The translations under genes and the position numbers were made by a program. A stretch of DNA of 12,455 bases from an uncultured Christensenella sp. (GTDB lineage: Bacteria; Bacillota; Clostridia; Christensenellales; UBA1242). The stretch is from the NCBI GenBank assembly GCA_949293925.1, contig CASFFI010000030.1:1-12455 (forward strand). The letters run 5' to 3'. Shown piece by piece: positions 1-6,185 of this stretch. Every line of letters begins with the position of its first letter. Position 1 is the stretch's first letter. The notes beneath the pieces are model-generated. The model was given only the letters and a program-made list of their open reading frames with translations, searched no databases and was not told where the DNA came from.

Positions 1-746
1 AAATATTCAATAGTTATATTTTTAATAATAGGCTCGCACCCTAAATCGTCAATTATCAGTGCTTTACAATTTAGGTATTCTTCAAGTAAACTAGGTTTTG
101 AAAAATGATAATTTTTGCATTCGTTAATTAATGAAAATGCTGTAGTAAAATGAACATTTACACCCATTTTTAAAAGTTTTGACGCAATACATTCTAAAAG
201 GAATGTTTTTCCTGTTCCTGCCTGCCCTATGAAGTTTATATTTTTAATTTGTGTGTTTTCAAAGTTGTCAATCCATTTTAGTATTACATCATAAGTTTTT
301 TGCAAATTTTTGTCGGCGTTTAGAACTCGTTCATCGCTGTTTTCAAATGTTTGCAAACTAGTTGCTGATTTTGAAAGATTTTGTAACTTAATGTTTACCT
401 TATTCATAACACAAGAACAGTATTTTCCATTAACTATTCCTTTATCTTTACAAATTTTACAATCGTAATTAGGGAATAAAGAATTTTTGTCAATGTTTAA
501 TTTTTTTAATACATTTTCAAATGCCAGTTTTTCAATATTCAAATCTTGCAAAGCAATATCTACATCAATTGATTGATGTTTTGCTTTTGCATAATTAATT
601 AATTTTTTATTGTAATTTTCATACGCATTTTTAAATTCAAGATTGTTTAAATATTTTTGCAAAGCAACTTTACAATCAGTTTCAATCTGTTCTCTTTTTA
701 TTTTTTGTTCGCTTAAAACTTGTTTTAATATTTCTGCTTTTGTCAT
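1..746 (-). CDS. DnaI/DnaC-type replicative helicase loader ATPase, partial (C-terminus beyond the left edge)
   Basis: Read from the ATG at 746-744, the frame stays open for 248 residues to the window edge, so the 3' end is missing. An N-terminal helical, charged part (about residues 1-90) is followed by a Cys cluster (C96, C99, C110, C112, in the form CKICK...YCSC) and then an AAA+ core with Walker A GQAGTGKT at 174-181 and Walker B LIIDDLG at 230-236. This order is typical of bacterial helicase loaders of the DnaI/DnaC family, which load DnaB/DnaC helicase onto origin DNA with DnaD. The start codon overlaps the upstream DnaD-like stop by 4 nt (ATGA), so the two are translationally coupled. 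The arginine finger/sensor region is not visible because of the truncation. An IstB-type transposition ATPase shares the Walker motifs, but the Cys cluster and the DnaD neighbour favour a helicase loader. Confidence 0.88.
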   Translation of the reverse strand, partial: MTKAEILKQVLSEQKIKREQIETDCKVALQKYLNNLEFKNAYENYNKKLINYAKAKHQSIDVDIALQDLNIEKLAFENVLKKLNIDKNSLFPNYDCKICKDKGIVNGKYCSCVMNKVNIKLQNLSKSATSLQTFENSDERVLNADKNLQKTYDVILKWIDNFENTQIKNINFIGQAGTGKTFLLECIASKLLKMGVNVHFTTAFSLINECKNYHFSKPSLLEEYLNCKALIIDDLGCEPIIKNITIEY

Positions 747-2203
747 ACATCAACCTCGTCCAAGTTGGTAATTAAACTGTCTAAAAATTCTTTTGAAAAA
801 TTAGTTTGTTTGTAACTTTCATTTAATTTATCTTTTTGCGTATTTGGTGCGTTCTTTACAGTTTGACTATTTGCTTTTGCCTTTTCAATAGTATTAATTT
901 TTAAAGTGTACCAATTAGATAACAATTTGTTCATATATTGCATAGGATTTTGAGTACCTGCTGACAAACTTGTTGCATAACTAATCAATTCGTCATCAAA
1001 ATTCCAATCAAAAATCCAGGTTTTGTACATAGCCCTATCATAATTATTTACATTTCTTAAAATATTTAGGTTAGATAAAATCTCTTTAATCTTTGTATCA
1101 TATACAGCAATGTTTTCAAGATATTCCGCAAAACTAATTACATTGGTAATTCCTAACGAATACATTTTGCCAACAAAAGCGTTAAAAGAATCAAGCGTTC
1201 TTATTGAGTGTTTGAAACAATAATCTGCCATTTGCGTTAATGTTATTTCATCATATCCCATATTAATAAATGGTATTATATATGTATCAACAACTTTTGA
1301 AAGGTCGTCATAGTATAAGCCCAAACTTTTAACCACATGTTTTGCGGTATTGAATAAATCAGATTTATTCTTTTCATAATCATCAATTTCTTTTATAGAA
1401 AATAATTTCATTTCATAATATTTCATCAGTTGATTATCAAGGTCTATTAAATCTAATCTTTTTCTAATTCTAATAGTTTTTGGTATATGTAGTATGACAC
1501 TCATATCAAAACCCAAAGTTTTTATCCATTTATTCAAATATTCTCTGTCATCAATAGTGGCATTTCTTTTTATACCCAAAGCATTAAACAACAAATTTAA
1601 GTTATCATCAAGAATACCTAAACTTTCAATTTTCTTTTCAACATCTTCAAAATTTAAAATTCCCTCTTTTGCCCAATTTTTTGCAACTGTGGAAATATAT
1701 GAACGACTTACATTTTCGCCCTTTAAATCAGCACAATATTTAGCAATCATAATAAGAGCTTCTTGAGTTAGATGATAGTCTTCGATAATTCTGTAATATT
1801 CGTCTAGTTCGGTAGGAGTTAGTTGGCGTTTAGAAATAATTTCTTGCATTTGAATATTAAAATCTTTGTAAATAGAAGGATTATAAGTACGCATTTTAAT
1901 TTTGTCTTTGTTCATAGGCAAAAATCTTATTTCAACAGGCGAAATATTTAAAACTTCTACAAGACCCAACTCTTGCCAATACATAAAAGCACTAATTATA
2001 TCATCTTCACAAACATTTAAAATATTTGCAAAATACTTAATGTTATTATTTGGGTTATTAGGATTTTGACATAATGCCAGACCCAAAATATAAACTTTAG
2101 CACAAATGCTTGGAGATTCAGGCATATATTCGAAAATAAATTGGTTATCTAACAATGTAGATGTCTTTTCTTCGTCAATTTTGCTAAAACTACAAAACGC
2201 CAT
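743..2203 (-). CDS. DnaD-like primosomal replication protein with several DnaD C-domain-like repeats
   Basis: This 486-residue protein begins with a winged-helix-like region (about 1-98) resembling the DnaD N-terminal domain. A DnaD/DnaB_2-type helical domain follows (about 128-183), ending in the signature-like YISTVAKNWAKEGI. Three more segments end in a similar aromatic/Ile helix plus glycine or lysine turn: about 213-273, 296-352 and 380-437 (the last reads YMNKLLSNWYTLKI). A low-complexity linker leads to a C-terminal tail, FLDSLITNLDEVDV, of the kind common in clostridial DnaD proteins. B. subtilis DnaD is about 230 residues, so this one is roughly twice as long. Its likely role is DNA remodelling and primosome assembly at the origin with the overlapping loader gene. 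Start choice is secure: AGGAGGTT lies 3 nt upstream of the ATG. No frameshift is evident. Confidence 0.85.
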   Translation of the reverse strand: MAFCSFSKIDEEKTSTLLDNQFIFEYMPESPSICAKVYILGLALCQNPNNPNNNIKYFANILNVCEDDIISAFMYWQELGLVEVLNISPVEIRFLPMNKDKIKMRTYNPSIYKDFNIQMQEIISKRQLTPTELDEYYRIIEDYHLTQEALIMIAKYCADLKGENVSRSYISTVAKNWAKEGILNFEDVEKKIESLGILDDNLNLLFNALGIKRNATIDDREYLNKWIKTLGFDMSVILHIPKTIRIRKRLDLIDLDNQLMKYYEMKLFSIKEIDDYEKNKSDLFNTAKHVVKSLGLYYDDLSKVVDTYIIPFINMGYDEITLTQMADYCFKHSIRTLDSFNAFVGKMYSLGITNVISFAEYLENIAVYDTKIKEILSNLNILRNVNNYDRAMYKTWIFDWNFDDELISYATSLSAGTQNPMQYMNKLLSNWYTLKINTIEKAKANSQTVKNAPNTQKDKLNESYKQTNFSKEFLDSLITNLDEVDV

Positions 2204-2206
2204 TTA

Positions 2207-2214
2207 AACCTCCT
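2207..2214 (-). promoter_or_regulatory. Shine-Dalgarno of the DnaD-like gene
   Basis: On the minus strand this reads AGGAGGTT, a near-perfect complement to the 16S rRNA 3' end, just upstream of the ATG at 2203-2201. It fixes the start of the DnaD-like gene. Confidence 0.85.
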
Positions 2215-2230
2215 ATAATTTATGACCTAT

Positions 2231-2259
2231 ATTATACATAAATTTATATAAATTGTAAA
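2231..2259 (-). promoter_or_regulatory. SigA-type promoter of the dnaD-loader operon
   Basis: On the minus strand TTTACA (2259-2254) and TATAAT (2236-2231) are separated by exactly 17 nt, 5/6 and 6/6 matches to the housekeeping consensus. Transcription would start near 2225, giving a leader of only about 20 nt that contains the ribosome binding site. Confidence 0.8.
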
Positions 2260-2301
2260 TAAAAAATGAATAAACTTTATTAAACTTTAATACATTATAG
2301 A

Positions 2302-3789
2302 ATGAAAAAATTAAAAAAAATAATAATATTAACTTTATTAATAATATGTATTTCTACAATATTTAGTGGTTGCAAAAAAGAAGATAAACTAATTGAAGCA
2401 CCTAAAAATATTTCAACATACAACATTGATATTGATTTTGACAAGAATACAAAAACGCTAAATGCAAAACAAACCCTAAAATATGTAAATAGGTCAAATG
2501 ATATATTAAAGGAAGTATATTTTCATTTATATCCTAATAGTTTTAGCGAACTAGTTGAAAGTCCTGTGAGTTCTAATAATTATTCAACTTGCTATTATAA
2601 CGGCAAAAGTTTTGGCAAAATTGAAATTACAAGGTGCAAGTTAAATGGTGTGGATATTAGTCTAAACTATGCTAGTATGACAAAAGAAATTGCAAGCATT
2701 TTGATAGATATTCCATTTTACCCAAATGAAAGTGTGGAAATATATTTTGAATATAATGTGATATTACCTAACTGCAATCATAGATTCGGATATGGCGAAA
2801 ATACATATAACATTAATAATTTTTATCCTATAGCCTGCGTGTATGAAGACGGAGTTTGGGATACGCACACTTATAACAAAATAGGCGACCCATTTTATAG
2901 CGAGGTGTCAAATTATGTAGTAAACTTTACAGCGGATAGCGATTTGACATTTGCTTTTTCAGGTATCATTAATAGCAAAACTAAAACAAATGGAAAAACT
3001 TGTTATGAAATATCAAATAATGCAATTAGAGATTTTAGTATTGTGGGTGGCGAAAATTTAAAAGTTCATTCTGCTACTTACAATGATATTAATATAAATT
3101 ATTACTACACAGATGATGAAAATTATCAAAAATCTCTAAGTTGTGCTGTTGATTCGATTAAGACTTTTAGCAATTTATTTTGCGAATATCCATACAATAA
3201 TTATAATGTAGTACAAGCGGATTTTTGTTATGGCGGAATGGAATATCCTAATCTTGTTATGATATCAAATTCAATTAAAGACTATGACGATTATTTGAAT
3301 TGTATAGTTCACGAAACGGCACATCAATGGTGGTATTCACTTGTCGGTAATAATGAGTATGATGAGGCTTGGCTAGATGAAAGTTTGACTGAATTTTCAA
3401 CCACTATATTTTATGATTATAATGATGGATACAACAAATTAAGTAGTGATATAGTTAAAGCGTGTTATTCTAACTTTGAATTTTATGTAACAGTTTATCA
3501 AGATGTTTTAGGCGAAGTTGACACTTCAATGAATAAAAATTTAGATGAATTTAGTTCAGAAGTTGAATATATTTACTCTGTGTATGTAAAAGGCGTTATG
3601 ATGTACGATAGCCTTAAAAACATTATTAAAGATAAATTAATTACCGCACTGTCTGTATATGCAAAAAGGTTTGCATATCAAAATGCAAACCAAGATGATT
3701 TAATTAATACAATAGTACAAAGTTCAAAAATTGATTTAAATTCTTTTTTTGAAAGTTGGTTGAATGGAAAAGAGAGTGTTATTTATTAA
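2302..3789 (+). CDS. Secreted lipoprotein, M1-family zinc aminopeptidase-like metallopeptidase
   Basis: The 495-residue protein starts with a lysine-rich, hydrophobic lipoprotein signal peptide with lipobox FSGC; C24 would be the lipidated residue, placing it on the outer face of the membrane. A beta-rich N-terminal domain (about 35-250) precedes a gluzincin core. GGMEYP (311-316) corresponds to the GAMEN substrate-binding motif. HETAH (H337, E338, H341) followed 18 residues later by E360 (WLDES) gives the three zinc ligands. YVKG (Y428) matches the transition-state tyrosine. All M1 catalytic elements are therefore present. The length is short for M1: the usual C-terminal helical domain is missing or much reduced, as in compact bacterial M1-like proteins. 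Likely role: extracellular peptide trimming or nutrition. No clear Shine-Dalgarno precedes the ATG, but the signal peptide supports this start. Confidence 0.88.
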   Translation: MKKLKKIIILTLLIICISTIFSGCKKEDKLIEAPKNISTYNIDIDFDKNTKTLNAKQTLKYVNRSNDILKEVYFHLYPNSFSELVESPVSSNNYSTCYYNGKSFGKIEITRCKLNGVDISLNYASMTKEIASILIDIPFYPNESVEIYFEYNVILPNCNHRFGYGENTYNINNFYPIACVYEDGVWDTHTYNKIGDPFYSEVSNYVVNFTADSDLTFAFSGIINSKTKTNGKTCYEISNNAIRDFSIVGGENLKVHSATYNDININYYYTDDENYQKSLSCAVDSIKTFSNLFCEYPYNNYNVVQADFCYGGMEYPNLVMISNSIKDYDDYLNCIVHETAHQWWYSLVGNNEYDEAWLDESLTEFSTTIFYDYNDGYNKLSSDIVKACYSNFEFYVTVYQDVLGEVDTSMNKNLDEFSSEVEYIYSVYVKGVMMYDSLKNIIKDKLITALSVYAKRFAYQNANQDDLINTIVQSSKIDLNSFFESWLNGKESVIY

Positions 3790-3803
3790 TTACTCTCTTT
3801 TTT
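3768..3803. terminator. Bidirectional Rho-independent terminator shared by the M1 peptidase and DUF378 genes
   Basis: A 10-bp inverted repeat, AAAAGAGAGT (3768-3777) and ACTCTCTTTT (3792-3801), encloses a 14-nt loop and is followed by Ts on the plus strand; the A-run at its left end supplies a U-tract for the minus strand. Both stop codons (plus 3787-3789, minus 3788-3786) lie inside the loop, so each arm is also coding sequence of one gene. Confidence 0.8.
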
Positions 3804-4040
3804 CATTTCAGTATTAGGATTTTTTTTGCTTTTAAAATCAAAGACAAAATGATTGAAAATTGTTGATATTAATACATATACACTAGAAACTCCTATAAGA
3901 GTATAAATAATTCTGCTAAATAAATTTGCTTGTGTGCCAAATATTCCTGCAACAAAATCGTATTGTAACATTCCAATAGTTAACCAATTTAACCCACCTA
4001 TAATTGTTAACACAAATGCAATTATTTTAAACGCTTTCAT
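3786..4040 (-). CDS. DUF378-family small membrane protein (YuzA-like)
   Basis: An 84-residue protein with two predicted membrane segments, about 5-24 and 39-63. The segment around GGLNWLTIG (15-23), followed by DFVAGIFG and RIIYTLIGVSSVY, fits the DUF378 pattern (GGLNWGLVG, then a second helix beginning with RIIY). The C-terminal tail is short, hydrophilic and lysine-rich. The biochemical role of the family is unknown. The start is supported by AAGGAGAT at 4051-4044. It is convergent with the M1 peptidase gene, overlaps its stop codon, and shares its terminator. Transcription appears to be monocistronic from the 4041-4130 region, though no convincing promoter could be assigned on this strand. 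Confidence 0.85.
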   Translation of the reverse strand: MKAFKIIAFVLTIIGGLNWLTIGMLQYDFVAGIFGTQANLFSRIIYTLIGVSSVYVLISTIFNHFVFDFKSKKNPNTEMKKESN

Positions 4041-4129
4041 AATATCTCCTTTTTATTTATCGTGCGTTAAAAGGTTTAATTTATTCAAATCAAGTTTTAA
4101 AAAATTTTAAATATTGTTGTTTTTTTTGT
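4041..4129. other. AT-rich spacer between divergent genes
   Basis: Part of a 382-bp gap between the divergent DUF378 and TasA-like genes. It contains the Shine-Dalgarno of DUF378 at 4044-4051 and homopolymer A and T runs. Nothing else could be assigned. Confidence 0.5.
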
Positions 4130-4159
4130 TTGACTATGTCGAAAATTGTTTGGTATAAT
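4130..4159 (+). promoter_or_regulatory. Extended -10 promoter of the TasA-like gene
   Basis: TTGACT (4130-4135) and TATAAT (4154-4159) are separated by 18 nt, and TGG directly before the -10 box makes an extended -10 element. The predicted start is near 4166, so the mRNA would carry about 255 nt of leader before the ATG at 4423. Confidence 0.8.
4137..4143 (+). promoter_or_regulatory. Possible Spo0A box (TGTCGAA) between -35 and -10
   Basis: TGTCGAA is an exact match to the core Spo0A-binding consensus (TGNCGAA). It lies inside the spacer of the TasA-like gene promoter. No other exact copy was noticed nearby. A 7-mer can occur by chance, so support comes mainly from its position and the sporulation context (spoIIR in the same window). 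Confidence 0.45.
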
Positions 4160-4165
4160 TTTATT

Positions 4166-4422
4166 GTAAAATTTTGATGGGGTAAATTTCTATTTTTCAT
4201 TATCATTTTTTAAGAGTTTCTCTTTAAAAATTTTGCAGGCTAATATCCTAAACTATTGGTCGGTTCCCTAAAACTAGTTTGACTAACTTAAAAAGTTGAT
4301 TTGGACAATCTATAGTCCGGTTGGCAACTAACCTAAAGTTGCAATAGAAAGTTAAATTGTATTTGGTGCACCAAACAAATATCGGTTTATCTTTCAAAAA
4401 AAATTTTATAGGGGGAAAACAA
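4166..4422 (+). ncRNA. Long leader with several possible stems upstream of the TasA-like gene, class not recognised
   Basis: This is the predicted 5' UTR. Visible elements, in order: a hairpin with two 5-bp arms around a T:T mismatch (4206-4230, loop TTT); CTATTG (4253-4258) pairing with CAATAG (4342-4347), which could close a multi-branched domain; inside it AACTT/AAGTT (4285-4289, 4293-4297), GGAC/GTCC (4303-4306, 4315-4318) and CAACT/AGTTG (4325-4329, 4337-4341). GGTTG/TAACC (4319-4323, 4329-4333) competes with the last stem. A palindrome TTTGGTGCACCAAA follows at 4362-4375. I could not match it to a known riboswitch, T-box or leader class. The stems are short and the region is AT-rich, so folding is inference. 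Confidence 0.4.
4409..4415 (+). promoter_or_regulatory. Shine-Dalgarno deciding the start of the TasA-like gene
   Basis: TAGGGGG lies 7 nt before the ATG at 4423. A TTG codon in the same frame at 4357 lacks any such site and would place 22 unsuitable residues ahead of the signal peptide, so 4423 is preferred. Confidence 0.75.
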
Positions 4423-5220
4423 ATGACAAGATTTAAGAAAATGTCAAAAAGTACATTGGCTATTGTTGTTCTTGTATTGCTTTTAACTTGTTCTGTTGCC
4501 TTCGGCGTAACTTACGCTTATTTCACAGGTACAGCTGGTTCAACTGCTCAACCATTTACAACAGGCCACATCACTTTGGGACTTAATTCTACAGCAAATG
4601 CAGGAATTACTACAACTGCTGTCGTTCCAGGTGATACTTTGTTTGAAAATGTAACCGTTTCAACTCAAACTGGTTATGTTTATGCAACAAATTATGTTTC
4701 AGAGCCAGCAACACAATATTATACTTACAATGCAGCAACTCACACTTTTGAAGAGGCTGAAGTTGACAGTCAAGAAACTCTTGATGCTGGTGAGTATTTT
4801 GTAGCAAGCACTGAAGCTACTAACATCAATATTTATTTTGAACTAGTAGTTTATATTACTGCAGGTGCAGGCCAAACTGACCCATTTGATGCTAAATACT
4901 TAGAATTAGTTGCATCTGATACTAAGTTTACAGCACTAAATGAAGCTGGTGAATCAGCTAATTTATCAACAACTGGTATAAGTGAAATTTATTTCGTTTA
5001 TAGCGAAGCTGTTGAGACTGCTGGTACATTCAATTTAGGTAGTATTAAAATCAAAAACGACACTCCAAACACAGAAATGGACAAAGACTTCAATATCGCT
5101 TTCGAAGTTAGAGCAATTCAAGCGGACAACCTAGAAGGAGAAATTGTTGACGCTCAAGACATTCGTCTTGCAATCGAAAAGTACTATAGTGTTGGCGGTG
5201 GCGCTGCTGTAGGTGCTTAA
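4423..5220 (+). CDS. TasA/camelysin-like secreted protein with SipW-type signal peptide
   Basis: The 265-residue protein has a basic N-terminus, a hydrophobic segment (about 11-28) and the cleavage region VTYAYFTGTA, the pattern of substrates of the ER-type signal peptidase SipW; cleavage would fall after A32. The mature part follows the order seen in TasA and camelysin-like proteins: FTTGHITLGL (45-54), a VVPGD turn (67-71), beta-rich segments including INIYFELVVYI, and FEVRAIQADN (227-236). The mature protein has no cysteine, is rich in Thr, Ala and acidic residues, and ends VGGGAAVGA. Such proteins form matrix fibres, spore-associated layers or surface appendages; which applies here is not shown. 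Codon use is visibly richer in G and C than in its neighbours, with many GCT, GGT, TTC and CAA codons, suggesting high expression. No signal peptidase gene lies next to it. It is a single-gene transcription unit between its own promoter and terminator. Confidence 0.75.
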   Translation: MTRFKKMSKSTLAIVVLVLLLTCSVAFGVTYAYFTGTAGSTAQPFTTGHITLGLNSTANAGITTTAVVPGDTLFENVTVSTQTGYVYATNYVSEPATQYYTYNAATHTFEEAEVDSQETLDAGEYFVASTEATNINIYFELVVYITAGAGQTDPFDAKYLELVASDTKFTALNEAGESANLSTTGISEIYFVYSEAVETAGTFNLGSIKIKNDTPNTEMDKDFNIAFEVRAIQADNLEGEIVDAQDIRLAIEKYYSVGGGAAVGA

Positions 5221-5304
5221 TTTAAAGCATACAAATGAAAAAAATAGAATTTATACAAAATTAAATCTTGAAATTAAAAAAAAGTGTTATTCACTATAAA
5301 CATA

Positions 5305-5321
5305 TTTAGTCTTGGACTAAA
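5305..5321 (+). other. Perfect 7-bp hairpin in the 3' UTR of the TasA-like gene
   Basis: TTTAGTC (5305-5311), loop TTG, GACTAAA (5315-5321). No T-run follows, so it is not a standard terminator. It could protect the 3' end of the mRNA or belong to a larger fold. A weaker AGTG/CACT hairpin lies just upstream, around 5283-5295. Confidence 0.45.
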
Positions 5322-5360
5322 GTGCTGTAACTTAAAAAGAAAAATTAGGGGATTTTCTGT

Positions 5361-5389
5361 AAATAACGCGTTGTTTGCGTTATTTTTTT
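5361..5389 (+). terminator. Rho-independent terminator of the TasA-like gene
   Basis: AAATAACGC (5361-5369), 7-nt loop, GCGTTATTT (5377-5385), continuing into a run of Ts to 5389. It separates the TasA-like unit from holB. It lies about 140 nt beyond the stop codon, leaving a long 3' UTR. Confidence 0.9.
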
Positions 5390-5422
5390 GTTTTTTAAAA
5401 TATTCAATTGATTATAAAACTA

Positions 5423-5450
5423 TTGAAAATAATACATTTTGTGTTATACT
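5423..5450 (+). promoter_or_regulatory. Extended -10 promoter of holB, predicting a leaderless mRNA
   Basis: TTGAAA (5423-5428), 16-nt spacer and TATACT (5445-5450), preceded by TGT (5442-5444), which fits an extended -10. The usual 7-nt distance puts the transcription start at about 5457, the A of the holB ATG. Confidence 0.65.
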
Positions 5451-5456
5451 GATAAT

Positions 5457-6185
5457 ATGTTAGAAAATCTAGACAAAATTTTAAATAGAATATCGTATGA
5501 ATGGCTTAATCCTAGTCAAGCATATTTGTTTGTAGGTGAAAACTGTGATGATTTAAAAGAAATTTCTACTGCTTTTTGTGAAAAAATTCAAGGTGGCAAA
5601 ACACCAGATATAATGAAATATGACTTAAGCGTTTTAAAGGTCGGCGACATTAGTGCTATAATTGATGAAAGTGTTAAAAAACCTTTTGTTAGCAATTATA
5701 AAATTTTCTTAATATTTAATGCGGACAAGATTTTAGAACAAGCACAAAACAAATTATTAAAAACGCTTGAAGAACCTAATAAATATGTGATTTTTGTTTT
5801 AACGACTACCAACCCTAGCAAACTTTTACAGACTATTTTATCGCGTGTTAAAAGAATTGATTTTACTTTACAAAAAAATTATTCTTTAGACAATACAAAA
5901 TTAATTGATGATATGATGAAAAATCTAAAAACAACATCTGATATTCCACGAGTTGTTAAAGAAAACACTTTGACAAATGATGAGTTTTTTGAAAGTATTC
6001 AAAATTATTTTATTCTTGCTAGTAATAAACAGATTGAACTTTCGGGCTATACCGACAAAGCTATTGCAAGAATTTTGGAAAGGATTGAAGAATTTTATAT
6101 AAAATTTAAAGCAAATGTTAATTTTAACTATTGTCTTGATTTGTTGTTGTACAGAATTTTGGAGGAAAAATATTTATGCAAATAG
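5457..6185 (+). CDS. holB: DNA polymerase III delta prime subunit (HolB), short and degenerate form
   Basis: The 242-residue protein shows the AAA+ core of clamp-loader delta prime: VSNYKIFLIFNAD (78-90), the conserved AQNKLLKTLEEP region (96-107), VIFVLTTTN (111-119) and SRV (129-131) in place of the usual SRC. The position of the Walker A loop reads VGENCDDLKE (26-35) and cannot bind nucleotide in the normal way. This is acceptable for delta prime, which is the stator and is often ATPase-dead. There is no zinc-binding Cys cluster, and the C-terminal collar is short; typical delta prime subunits are about 310-330 residues. Identity is supported by ricT directly downstream, as in B. subtilis. 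The ATG at 5457 is chosen because an upstream in-frame TTG (5439) lies inside the promoter. No Shine-Dalgarno is present. The 3' end overlaps ricT by 10 nt. Confidence 0.82.
   Translation: MLENLDKILNRISYEWLNPSQAYLFVGENCDDLKEISTAFCEKIQGGKTPDIMKYDLSVLKVGDISAIIDESVKKPFVSNYKIFLIFNADKILEQAQNKLLKTLEEPNKYVIFVLTTTNPSKLLQTILSRVKRIDFTLQKNYSLDNTKLIDDMMKNLKTTSDIPRVVKENTLTNDEFFESIQNYFILASNKQIELSGYTDKAIARILERIEEFYIKFKANVNFNYCLDLLLYRILEEKYLCK
6161..6165 (+). promoter_or_regulatory. Shine-Dalgarno of ricT inside the end of holB
   Basis: GGAGG, 10 nt before the ATG at 6176, within the last codons of holB. It fixes the start of ricT and implies coupled translation. Confidence 0.8.

Noticed and set aside
1494..1766. 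90-codon open frame on the plus strand inside the DnaD-like gene
   Set aside because: It lies wholly antisense to a well-supported gene and its product has no recognisable domain.
2260..2301. Promoter and leaderless start for the M1 peptidase gene
   Set aside because: A weak -10-like TACATT lies at 2291-2296, but no -35 matches and A/T composition makes chance likely.
4166..4422. Known riboswitch or T-box in the leader
   Set aside because: No T-box TGGNACC sequence and no recognisable c-di-GMP, purine, SAM, TPP or THF core could be found by eye.
4610..4807. Minus-strand open frame inside the TasA-like gene
   Set aside because: It is antisense to a gene with signal peptide, promoter and terminator, and has no recognisable motif.
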